From Gluconobacter cerinus (lineage in GTDB: Bacteria > Pseudomonadota > Alphaproteobacteria > Acetobacterales > Acetobacteraceae), in assembly GCF_002723935.1 (NCBI RefSeq), contig NZ_BEWM01000004.1:186001-250000 (forward strand): a DNA stretch of 64,000 nt, read 5' to 3'. A program made the translations under genes and the position numbers. Under the pieces are notes generated by a model. That model was given only the letters and a program-made list of their open reading frames with translations. It made no database searches and had not been told where the DNA came from. Below are positions 25,870 through 33,829 of this stretch, one piece after another. Each line of letters begins with the position of its first letter. The stretch's first letter is position 1.

Positions 25870-26699
25870 GGCTCCACCCCAGACGCCAGATTTTCTGGCA
25901 CTGGCAGGCGTGTCAGCGGCGGATGGTTCACTCCGTGCAGGGACATGCTCAGTAAAGCACGTGTATATGGGTGCTGAGGTGCTGAAAAAAGTGTTTCCGT
26001 CTTTGCGTTTTCCACGAGTGTCCCGTGTTGAAGAACCAGAACATGACGGGCTTTATGGCGGATCAGGCCCAGATCATGGGAAATCATCAGAATGGCCATC
26101 TGATTTTCAGAAGCAAGATCCTGGACCAGATCCATGATCTCGGCTTGGGTTTGGCTATCCAGTGCGGTTGTGAACTCGTCAGCAATCAGCAGTGCTGGTT
26201 TGCACGCGATTGCGATAGCCAAGAGCACACGCTGTCGCTGACCGCCTGACAGCGTGTGAGGGTAGTCGCTGGCTGAGATGCCTGCGCGACTGAGGCCAAC
26301 ACGATCCAGAAGCTGATGAACGGCCTCTTTGATTTCGCGACCTGTCATGGCGGTGTGCAGTCGGAACGTATCCCCGATTTGCTGACCAATCCGACGGATT
26401 GGGTTAAGCGCGGTCATGGGTTCCTGAAAAACCATGGCAATCTTCTGACCGCGCAGGCTTCGAAACTGGTGCTCCGGAAGAGAAATGAGGTTCTGGTCTT
26501 CAAACAGAGCCTGACCTGACGTTTCAAAGCCATCAGGGAGCAATCCCATAAGCGTACGGGCAAGCGTGGATTTTCCCGACCCAGACTCTCCTGTGACAGC
26601 AACGGTTTCACCAGCGTTTATGGTGAAGGACAAAGGATGCAAAATAGCTGTGGAGCCAGCATGGACTGACAAATTTTGAACGGACAGAAGGCTGGTCAT
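25866..26699 (-). CDS. Peptide-type ABC transporter ATP-binding protein (DppD-like)
   Basis: A 277-residue ATPase paired with the DppF-like subunit. Walker A GESGSGKST (37-45), the Q-loop region MVFQEPMTALNPIRRIGQQ (89-107), signature LSGGQRQR (150-157), Walker B LLIADEFTTALD and HPYTRALL near the end, which is the C-terminal mark of oligopeptide ATPases. ATGA overlaps at both ends tie it to the permease and to the DppF-like gene. Substrate of the importer is not determined by this subunit. Confidence 0.9.
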   Translation of the reverse strand: MTSLLSVQNLSVHAGSTAILHPLSFTINAGETVAVTGESGSGKSTLARTLMGLLPDGFETSGQALFEDQNLISLPEHQFRSLRGQKIAMVFQEPMTALNPIRRIGQQIGDTFRLHTAMTGREIKEAVHQLLDRVGLSRAGISASDYPHTLSGGQRQRVLLAIAIACKPALLIADEFTTALDSQTQAEIMDLVQDLASENQMAILMISHDLGLIRHKARHVLVLQHGTLVENAKTETLFSAPQHPYTRALLSMSLHGVNHPPLTRLPVPENLASGVEP

Positions 26700-27529
26700 G
26701 ACGGCTGTCCTTTCAGCCGATTGAAAGGGCGCTCCAGAAGGTCACGCAGGCCGTCGCCAAGCAGATTAAACCCGAGCACCAAAACCATCACGGTCACACC
26801 TGGAATTGCAACAAGCAGGGGATGGTCAAAAATATGGATTTGATAAGACGCGAGCGTTCGTCCCAGATCCGGCTGAGGAGGCGGTGCCCCAAGCCCCAAG
26901 TAGGATAGGCCGGCCTCTGAGAGAAGGGCCAACGCCAGAGAGGTCGAGGCATGAACGATCAGGATAGGCGCGATGTTCGGAAGAACATGGCGAAGGATCG
27001 TATCGATTGAGTTCAGTCCGGCCATGCGTGCGGCTGCAATGTAATCGAGCACAAGAATGGAGTGTGCAGCCTGGCGTGTAATCCGGATCTGGGCTGGAAT
27101 GCCGAAAAGGGCAATAGCGAGAATTTCGCCCGTGGCAGAGGCGCCTTGCGCTGTGACGAGCATGGCGGCGATCAGAATAGGTGGAAAAGCCAGTCCCAGA
27201 TCTGCTGTGCTCATCACGGCTTTGCCGCGCACACCGCCGTAAGCCGCGACGAGCCCCAAGGCTGTCCCGATGACTGTCGCGAGTGTCACCGCAATTACGG
27301 CGATTACCGTGCTGTTGAAAGCCCCTGTCAGGACATAACTCGCAATGTCACGTCCGAACGGGTCCGTCCCCAGCGGGTGGGAGAAAGAGATCGGAGCGTA
27401 ACGATGCGCGATATCAATCAGAGGAGAGCGGCCACTCCGCCAGATCCACGTAAGTGTTGCTGGGACAAGGCACGCCAAAAGAAGGGCACTTCCAGCAATC
27501 AAACTCCTGTTCGTGCGAAGCCGGGTCAT
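26696..27529 (-). CDS. Peptide-type ABC transporter permease (DppC-like)
   Basis: A 277-residue inner-membrane permease. The N-terminal helix is followed by HPLGTDPFGRDIASYVL, a DppC/OppC signature, and the coupling loop is AARMAGLNSIDTILRHVLPNIAPILIVHAS. About six membrane helices are visible. Overlaps both neighbours by four bases. Forms the channel with the DppB-like subunit. Confidence 0.9.
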   Translation of the reverse strand: MTRLRTNRSLIAGSALLLACLVPATLTWIWRSGRSPLIDIAHRYAPISFSHPLGTDPFGRDIASYVLTGAFNSTVIAVIAVTLATVIGTALGLVAAYGGVRGKAVMSTADLGLAFPPILIAAMLVTAQGASATGEILAIALFGIPAQIRITRQAAHSILVLDYIAAARMAGLNSIDTILRHVLPNIAPILIVHASTSLALALLSEAGLSYLGLGAPPPQPDLGRTLASYQIHIFDHPLLVAIPGVTVMVLVLGFNLLGDGLRDLLERPFNRLKGQPS

Positions 27530-28476
27530 GCCCTTTCTCCTGCAAGGCGCGGGTCTAACCAGCGCACAACGATGGAAAGTGCCAGATTGAGCAGCAGGAC
27601 ACCCGCGACAATCAGCATGACAAGGTTTTGTACGACCGGAATGTCACGCTGGTTCACGGCTTCCAGAAGCAGTTTTCCGCAACCGGGAATATTGAACACG
27701 CTTTCGACAATGATTGCCCCAGTCACCAGAACGGGAAGCTGAATGCCGATCAGTGTTAGAACTGGGATCAGTGCGTTTGGAATGGCGACTTTCCAGAGAA
27801 CGCCCTTGCCGCTGTAGCCTTGAGCACGTGCTGTCCGGATAAAGTCCTGATTCAGAACATCGATGAGAGAGGAGCGCATGAAGCGTGCTGTGATGGCTGC
27901 CTGGGGGATGGCCAGCGCGACTGTGGGCAGGAAAAGAGCTCGCAGTCCGGTAAAAAATCCTGCGTTCCAGCCCGTAAATCCTCCTGCCGGAAACCAGTGC
28001 AGCGTCAGGGAAAACAGCAGCGTCATCATCATGGCCAGCCAGAAATCCGGAATGGATTTGAGGAACTGCAACGTTGCCATGACGGCAAGATCAAGACCTT
28101 TTCCACGATGAGTGGCTGCGATGGCGCCCGTGGGTAACCCAATGAGAAGAGCGAGGCCCGTAGCCAGCAGGATCAGAGGGAGGGTGCTCTGGAAGCGCTC
28201 AAAGATCAGCCCACGAACGGGGACATCATAGGCGTAACTCGTGCCAGCCTCTCCGTGCAGCAGGCCAGAAATCCAGCGCACATACCGTGTTGCGGGGGAA
28301 ACATCGAGGCCTAGCTGGTGATGGAGAGCCGCAATGCTGTCCGGGCTTGCATCCAGCCCAAGCATCACTGTGGCCGGATCCCCCGGAAGGAGGTTCAACA
28401 GAGCGAACACGATCACACTGGCGACTGTGAGCACCACCAGTCTTCCTGAAATGGCAGAGGCAAGATTGGTCATCAT
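27526..28476 (-). CDS. Peptide-type ABC transporter permease (DppB-like)
   Basis: A 316-residue inner-membrane permease. The start ATG 28476 overlaps the binding-protein stop (ATGA), so I prefer it over the upstream in-frame ATG at 28530, which would lie inside the binding-protein gene. N-terminal helix RLVVLTVASVIVFALLNLLPGDPATVMLG is the classic DppB opening; the coupling segment is TARAQGYSGKGVLWKVAIPNALIPVLTLIG, and the segment ESVFNIPGCGKLLLEA is also diagnostic. Third gene of the operon. Confidence 0.9.
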   Translation of the reverse strand: MMTNLASAISGRLVVLTVASVIVFALLNLLPGDPATVMLGLDASPDSIAALHHQLGLDVSPATRYVRWISGLLHGEAGTSYAYDVPVRGLIFERFQSTLPLILLATGLALLIGLPTGAIAATHRGKGLDLAVMATLQFLKSIPDFWLAMMMTLLFSLTLHWFPAGGFTGWNAGFFTGLRALFLPTVALAIPQAAITARFMRSSLIDVLNQDFIRTARAQGYSGKGVLWKVAIPNALIPVLTLIGIQLPVLVTGAIIVESVFNIPGCGKLLLEAVNQRDIPVVQNLVMLIVAGVLLLNLALSIVVRWLDPRLAGERA

Positions 28477-29951
28477 GGTTGCCACGTCACATCTGCCATA
28501 GGGCAGGCTGCGATCTGCTGGTCGATCCATAACCCGGAGATACGCCGGTTCAGAACTGTGTCCCGAGGGCGGGAATACAGGAAGACGTTGGGCTCGTCCT
28601 GCGCGAGGCGATCTTGCAGGGCGACGGAAAGCCGATGCCGATCCTCCGCGTTGTCACTGGCTTCATACTGTTCGAATAGCTCATGAAACTGCGGGTTCTT
28701 GTAATGAAAGTAGATGTTATCCCGATCGTAGATTCCGATGTCATGCGGCTCTGTATGGGCAATGACTGTCATGTCAAAAGAGCCCTGCCCAAAAACGCGT
28801 CCCAGCCATGATGGCCATTCCAGCGGTTGCAACGTGACGATCAGGCCAACCTGCTCCAGATAGGCGGCAACGATTTCGCTCGTATCGCGAGCATAGGTGA
28901 TGGGCGGGTAAGAGAGCGTCAGCTGCGTTCCCGGTTTGATGCCAGCCTCTTTGAGAAGCTCCCGTGCGCGCTCCGGATTATATGGATACCGATCGGGGAG
29001 TGCAGCATAGTCTGGGTCATTGGGAGCCATATGAGATTGCAGGACCGTTCCGTCTCCATCGGCCCCAGCCTGAATGAGGGCTTTTCGATCGATAGCGTAG
29101 GCAAGAGCCTGACGGACGCGTAGGTCATTGAATGGCCTGCGCGCATTGTTCAGTGCCAGAATGGCTTTGAACGGAAAGGTTCCACGTACGACCTTGAGGT
29201 TCGGGTTTCCTGCAAAACGGCCAAGAATTTCAGGGGCAGGGAATGACGGATAAGCATCCAGTTCTCCCGCCAGAAGCGCATTGCTGGCAGCAAGCGGATC
29301 AGGCATGAACCGGAATGTGACAGCCTTTAGTTCTGGCGCCTTTCCCCAATAATCGGGATTACGAAACAGCGTGACATGATCGCCTCTTTGCCAGGCTTGG
29401 AAGAGAAACGGACCTGTCCCTATGGGATGGCTGGCGTTCTTGTCTGCTGATGAGGGTGACAGGATGGAGGCATCATTCCACGTAAGCTCATAGGTGAAGC
29501 TGCCATGGGCTTTTTTGAGTGTGATATCTGCGTGGGTAGTGTCGGGGCAGCTCACATCCGCGATGTTTGTAAAGAATGTACGATCGGGGTTTGTGCTGGA
29601 CGTTGCTCCCGCACGTAAAAGAGAGAACCGCACATTTTCACAGGTGAGAGGAGTTCCATCATGAAAATGAACGTTCTCTTGCAAAGTAAAGTGATAAACG
29701 CGGCCCTCGTCTGAGACAGTCCAAGCCCGTGCAAGCAGAGGTTGGACGTGCCCGTCACGGTCTAGCCGGGTCAGGCCTTCAAAGACGTTGTTATATGTGA
29801 TTGTGCCGATGGCCTCGCTTGGGCTGCGGGTCGGGTCCAGGCCAGGCGGCTCAATGGAGACGCCAATGCTCATTGTATCGCGCGTCTGGGCCAGTGCGGA
29901 CGTACCCAGACTCAGACCAGCCATGGTTAAAAGCGCAAAAGATGACTTCAT
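28473..29951 (-). CDS. Peptide-type ABC transporter substrate-binding protein
   Basis: A 492-residue periplasmic binding protein of the SBP_bac_5 (DppA/NikA/GsiB) family. Signal peptide of about 21 residues ending TSALAQ, no lipobox Cys, so soluble in the periplasm. Family marks: IGVSIEPPGLDPTRSPSEAIG, the segment YNNVFEGLTRLDRDGHVQPLLARAW, the region HDGTPLTCENVRFSL, IGTGPFLFQAWQRGDHVTLFRNPDYWGK, and VRQALAYAIDRKALIQ. This family binds peptides, glutathione, nickel chelates, opines and aminopolycarboxylates; the ligand is not readable here. Overlaps the monooxygenase stop and the permease start by four bases each. Confidence 0.88.
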   Translation of the reverse strand: MKSSFALLTMAGLSLGTSALAQTRDTMSIGVSIEPPGLDPTRSPSEAIGTITYNNVFEGLTRLDRDGHVQPLLARAWTVSDEGRVYHFTLQENVHFHDGTPLTCENVRFSLLRAGATSSTNPDRTFFTNIADVSCPDTTHADITLKKAHGSFTYELTWNDASILSPSSADKNASHPIGTGPFLFQAWQRGDHVTLFRNPDYWGKAPELKAVTFRFMPDPLAASNALLAGELDAYPSFPAPEILGRFAGNPNLKVVRGTFPFKAILALNNARRPFNDLRVRQALAYAIDRKALIQAGADGDGTVLQSHMAPNDPDYAALPDRYPYNPERARELLKEAGIKPGTQLTLSYPPITYARDTSEIVAAYLEQVGLIVTLQPLEWPSWLGRVFGQGSFDMTVIAHTEPHDIGIYDRDNIYFHYKNPQFHELFEQYEASDNAEDRHRLSVALQDRLAQDEPNVFLYSRPRDTVLNRRISGLWIDQQIAACPMADVTWQP

Positions 29952-31276
29952 GGGGTCTCGCCGGGAGCCGGACGCTTGAGGCCCAGGTGCTCGCGCAGGG
30001 TGGAGCCCTCATAGGCTGTACGAAACAGGCCGCGTCTCTGAAGTTCTGGCACCACATGATCCACAAATGTTTCAAGGCTCTGCGGCAGAATGGGAGGCAT
30101 GACGTTAAACCCGTCTGCCGCACCTTCCACAAACCACTCTTCAAGCTGATCTGCAATCTCCTTTGGGCCACCATAAATGGACCAGTGGCCGCGAGCGCCG
30201 CTGACCTCCAGATACAGGTCTCGCAGGGTCATGTTGCGCTTTTTGGCCATCTTTACCAGAAGTGTCTGACGGCTACGGTTTCCGTTGAAGTCCGCGGGGG
30301 CTTCTGGAAGGGGCGCATCAAGGGGCAGACCACGCAGATCTGTGCCCGTCATGCCTCCTAGCAAAAACAACCCGACGTCAGGATGGGTAAGTTCATCAAG
30401 TTCACCCTTCAGATCTTCTGCTTCCATCTGTGTGCGACCAACGAGCGGATATACGCCTGGCATAACTTTCAGAGATGCAGGGTCCCGCCCGATTTCTTTC
30501 ATGCGGCGGTGGAGATCAAGGCGAAAAGCTTTTGCTTCCTCAAGGTCTTGCTGGGCGGTGAAGACCATTTCGGCAGTTTCCGCAGCCAGTTGGCGCCCCG
30601 GCTCGGAAGAGCCCGCCTGCACGAGAACAGGTCTGCCCTGCGGCGAGCGGGGAATATCGATCTGCCCCGCTGCAGAGAGAAACTCGCCTTTGAAATCAAA
30701 TGGACGCCGGCCTTCAGGCGCGAAGAATGCTCCGCTTTCTGTATCTCTCAGGAATGCATCGTCGGTCCAGCTATCCCAGAAATTCTCTACAATCTGTGCA
30801 AATTCGCGGGCCTGACGGTAACGGTCTGCATGCGGGACATGGCTTGGACGCCCGTAATGAATGGACTCCTTGACGTTGGCTGTCGTGACAAGGTTCCATC
30901 CAGCGCGTCCGCCGCTGATCTGGTCAAGCGAGAGGAACTGCCGGGCGAGGTGATAAGGCACCGAATAGGTGGTGCTGACAGTACCAATCAGGCCGATCTT
31001 ATCTGTTGTGGCAGCCAGTGCGGAAAGGAGCGTCAGAGGTTCGAAAGACGCCGCATATGTCATCCTGCGGAAGCCATCGATTGTCGCTTCGTCAATGGAG
31101 CTTGTAAAATCAGCGATAAACACGGCATCAAACAGCCCCCGTTCAGCGAGGCGTGCCTGTTCAAGCTGGCGTTTGAAATTGCTTCCTGCGTCAGGGGCGG
31201 ATCCTGAATGGCGCCAGGCTGCCGCATGATGGCCGGTCGGGAGAAGAAATGCGGCGAGTTTCATCTGGGGAGCCAT
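29948..31276 (-). CDS. FMNH2-dependent monooxygenase, NtaA/SnaA/DszA family
   Basis: A 442-residue flavin monooxygenase of the NtaA/SnaA/DszA group of luciferase-like proteins. These cytoplasmic enzymes use reduced FMN from a separate reductase to oxidise chelators (NTA, EDTA), organosulfur compounds or related amines. Start ATG 31276 gives MAPQMKLAAFLLPTGHH, the group's normal opening; the frame is open to 31333. Motifs: LAERGLFDAVFIADF, FEPLTLLSALAATTDKIGLIGT, the stretch DQISGGRAGWNLVTT with the RAGWNxVT signature, GRPVLVQAGSSEPGRQLAAETAEMVF, and GGPKEIADQLEEWF. It heads the operon, divergent from a TonB receptor. No flavin reductase is present nearby, so reduced flavin must come from elsewhere. 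Confidence 0.88.
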   Translation of the reverse strand: MAPQMKLAAFLLPTGHHAAAWRHSGSAPDAGSNFKRQLEQARLAERGLFDAVFIADFTSSIDEATIDGFRRMTYAASFEPLTLLSALAATTDKIGLIGTVSTTYSVPYHLARQFLSLDQISGGRAGWNLVTTANVKESIHYGRPSHVPHADRYRQAREFAQIVENFWDSWTDDAFLRDTESGAFFAPEGRRPFDFKGEFLSAAGQIDIPRSPQGRPVLVQAGSSEPGRQLAAETAEMVFTAQQDLEEAKAFRLDLHRRMKEIGRDPASLKVMPGVYPLVGRTQMEAEDLKGELDELTHPDVGLFLLGGMTGTDLRGLPLDAPLPEAPADFNGNRSRQTLLVKMAKKRNMTLRDLYLEVSGARGHWSIYGGPKEIADQLEEWFVEGAADGFNVMPPILPQSLETFVDHVVPELQRRGLFRTAYEGSTLREHLGLKRPAPGETP

Positions 31277-31331
31277 GGATCTTGATCTCTTGCTTATATC
31301 GCGGTCAGAAACACAAAAAATTGTTGCATCC

Positions 31332-31348
31332 ACAACATAACCTGTTGT
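31332..31348. promoter_or_regulatory. Inverted repeat ACAACA-N5-TGTTGT
   Basis: A perfect 6-bp inverted repeat with a 5-base spacer lies in the 153-base gap between the monooxygenase operon and the divergent TonB receptor. It shares the GTTGT/ACAAC half-site with the second, longer repeat 35 bases further on. It is too short and lacks a T tract for a terminator, so an operator is more likely. Confidence 0.45.
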
Positions 31349-31381
31349 GAATCGTTTTTCTATCCCTTAAACGCAATTAAA

Positions 31382-31403
31382 TAGTTGTTTCTATTAACAA
31401 CTA
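31382..31403. promoter_or_regulatory. Inverted repeat TAGTTGTT-N6-AACAACTA
   Basis: A perfect 8-bp inverted repeat with a 6-base spacer, 27 bases upstream of the TonB receptor ATG and in the shared promoter region of the nine-gene operon. Its half-site is like that of the repeat at 31332-31348. This pair is the best candidate binding site for a regulator controlling both directions; no regulator gene lies in the cluster. Confidence 0.5.
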
Positions 31404-31429
31404 AAAAACTTAGTTATTAGGCGGAACCG

Positions 31430-33787
31430 ATGCACGACGTACTTACTGCTCCGTACCGCAGGAATGCCCTCCTTGTTCGTGGGCGTATTGCACTGATTTC
31501 CAGCGTTGCATTTCTGCCGCTCTGGAATGTTGCTGCGGCTGCGGACGAGAATGCCCAGACGAAGAAGCCTGCTCAGGCTACGTCACGCAAGGGCAGCGCG
31601 CTTTCTGCAAAAGCTGCTCATGCACCGGCTGCGCCTAAAGTTCACGCATCTGAAGCCTCCCGCGTGGAAAACGTTGTCGTGACGTCGGAGCGCAAGGCAG
31701 ACAGCCCACAGAACATCGGTACGTCAATCAGCGTCGTTTCCGCAAAGATGCTGGAAAATCGGAACATCAACAATGTGTTCGATCTCCAGTACGCTACGCC
31801 CTCGCTTCAGATCCAGCCGTCCTACGGCAGTGGGCAGTTCACTTATACGATCCGCGGTGTCGGATTTAGCAATTACTCCAGCAACAATTCCCCGACTGTG
31901 GGTATCTATATTGATGAGGTAGCGAACCCGGTCCCGTTCGGTATCAACGGAATGATGTTTGATATGCAGCGCGTGGAAGTTCTGCGCGGGCCGCAGGGCA
32001 CGCTGTATGGTCGGAATACGACAGGCGGTGCGATCAACTATATCACGAACAAACCGACCGATAAGCTGGCGGGAGGCGTGAGTGCCCAGTATGGTCGTTT
32101 CGATAGCGCCAAGATCGGCGGATATATTTCCGGTCCAATCAACGACAAGCTGAAGTTTCGCCTGTCTGGCGAAACACAGCAGGGCGGGGCATGGCAGTAC
32201 AATCCTGAGGCTCAGGCCCATCTCGGGAACGTCAATCGTGGCGCGGCTCGCCTGTTGGTGGATTATACCCCGTCAGAGAGCTGGAAGGTGGAGTGGAACC
32301 TTCACGGTAGTCGGGATCGCTCTGACGGAACGGGCGTCTATGCGTGGGAGCCTATCACCAGCCTCAGTTCCACCAATCCAATGCCTGCGTCCACCAGTCG
32401 TTATAATACCCGCTGGGGGACTTCGGAGCAGTTTGCCAAAGAAACTGGTCTGACGCCGGATCAAAAGCCATACAGCCATATCGATACAGGTGGCAGCAGT
32501 CTACGGGTTGAGAAGCATCTCCGTGATTTCACGATTACGAACCTCGCCAGCTACGATTACATGCAGCGCGACGAATACGACAATTTCGATGATTCCTCAT
32601 TGTCTCTGGCGGACGTGAAGTTCAATACGCGGGCTAATGTCGTGGCCGATGAACTGCGTTTCTCATCCAATACATCTGGTCGGCTTCACTGGATTGGAGG
32701 CATTTACTACGGTCATCAGTGGCTGAATGACCGGTACCAGTCGGGGTTTGAGGCTCTTTACAATACGGATGGAGACGTCCGTTATTCGCAGACGGTCAAT
32801 ACAATCAGCGGTTTTGGTCAGGTGACGTATGACCTTACGCCAAAGCTGCAATTGGTTGGTGGCATTCGCGTCGAGCACGAGAAGCGCACCCTTGATAACG
32901 CCTATGCTCATTACCTCGTCGGCGGGGTGGTGACGAACCCGCAGAACGCTGTCGCCCAGCAGTCGCAATCCTATACGTTGCCATCTGCAAAATTCAGCAT
33001 TCAGTATCATCCGTTCAGCCATGACATGACGTATTTCACCTTCAGCAAGGGTGTAAAATCCGGTGGCTTCACGGTGTACAATTCATCTGACGTTACGCAG
33101 ATGACCAATCCGTTCAAGCCTGAACAGCTTTATTCTTTCGAAGTCGGAAACAAGCTGATCCTGCCAAGGTATAACCTGCGGGTGAATGCTGACTTCTTTT
33201 ATTATGATTATTTTGACCGTCAGGTTCAGTCCATCGCCTACAGCCCGACGACAGGCTCCGCGATTGGTCTGTTCGTAAATGCGCCGCGCTCCCATATGTT
33301 TGGTGGCGAATACGAAGTCGAATGGTCCCCGATCCCGGGGCTGCACGTGGCGCAGTCTGGGGCTTATGTCGAAGGTGCCTATGACAAGTTCAGTGCTGTT
33401 ACGAGCTCAAAGCAGGTCAATGGTGTTTGGGTCGGTGTCACGCAGGATGTATCTGGACGTGGAATTGAGGTGCCTCATTTTACGGCCAATGGTTCCGTCG
33501 ATTATACGTGGCGCGTTGGAAAATATGATCTCGTTTCAGGTGTGGATTACAGCCTGCGCACCACGAGTACGGCTCTGAACTCAGCCAATACCATTCCAGG
33601 CTATACGTTATGGGGCGGGTATATTTCGTTTGCGCCCCATAAGGGCCATTGGAAAATCGAGGGTATTGGTCGCAACATCACCGACAAGCACTATGACGTG
33701 ACACGCGGCTATTTTGTGGGTGGAGACAACATTGCAGTTGCTGGCCGACCAGCAACCTGGGAAGTCCGTGTTCGCGCAGACTTCTAA
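31430..33787 (+). CDS. TonB-dependent receptor divergent from the monooxygenase operon
   Basis: A 785-residue outer-membrane receptor. A signal sequence ends near NVAAAADE, then a Lys/Ala/Pro-rich linker (to about residue 75) leads to a TonB-box-like VENVVVTSERKAD. The plug has QNIGTSISVVSAKMLENRN, YTIRGVGFSNYSSNNSPTVGIYIDEV and VEVLRGPQGTLYGRNTTGGAINYIT. The barrel ends VRVRADF. This plug type (VGIYIDEV, NTTGGAINY) belongs to the large group of receptors in alphaproteobacteria that often carry non-siderophore substrates. Shared promoter region with the operon suggests that both handle the same compound: receptor across the outer membrane, ABC importer across the inner one. Start ATG 31430 has GGCGGA upstream. 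Confidence 0.9.
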   Translation: MHDVLTAPYRRNALLVRGRIALISSVAFLPLWNVAAAADENAQTKKPAQATSRKGSALSAKAAHAPAAPKVHASEASRVENVVVTSERKADSPQNIGTSISVVSAKMLENRNINNVFDLQYATPSLQIQPSYGSGQFTYTIRGVGFSNYSSNNSPTVGIYIDEVANPVPFGINGMMFDMQRVEVLRGPQGTLYGRNTTGGAINYITNKPTDKLAGGVSAQYGRFDSAKIGGYISGPINDKLKFRLSGETQQGGAWQYNPEAQAHLGNVNRGAARLLVDYTPSESWKVEWNLHGSRDRSDGTGVYAWEPITSLSSTNPMPASTSRYNTRWGTSEQFAKETGLTPDQKPYSHIDTGGSSLRVEKHLRDFTITNLASYDYMQRDEYDNFDDSSLSLADVKFNTRANVVADELRFSSNTSGRLHWIGGIYYGHQWLNDRYQSGFEALYNTDGDVRYSQTVNTISGFGQVTYDLTPKLQLVGGIRVEHEKRTLDNAYAHYLVGGVVTNPQNAVAQQSQSYTLPSAKFSIQYHPFSHDMTYFTFSKGVKSGGFTVYNSSDVTQMTNPFKPEQLYSFEVGNKLILPRYNLRVNADFFYYDYFDRQVQSIAYSPTTGSAIGLFVNAPRSHMFGGEYEVEWSPIPGLHVAQSGAYVEGAYDKFSAVTSSKQVNGVWVGVTQDVSGRGIEVPHFTANGSVDYTWRVGKYDLVSGVDYSLRTTSTALNSANTIPGYTLWGGYISFAPHKGHWKIEGIGRNITDKHYDVTRGYFVGGDNIAVAGRPATWEVRVRADF

Positions 33788-33793
33788 AAATGC

Positions 33794-33820
33794 GAGGGAT
33801 GGCGTTTTTTGCCATCCCTC
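33794..33820. terminator. Bidirectional intrinsic terminator
   Basis: GAGGGATGGC and GCCATCCCTC form a perfect 10-bp stem with a T-rich 7-base loop between two convergent TonB receptor genes. T runs follow on the plus strand (GTTTTT at 33825-33830) and, on the minus strand, GCATTTTTAG follows the stem, so it can serve both genes. Confidence 0.8.
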
Positions 33821-33829
33821 TGACGTTTT

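Noticed and set aside
27062-27742. 226-codon open frame opposite the ABC permeases
   Set aside because: It crosses the boundary between two well defined permease genes on the other strand and has no recognisable domain.
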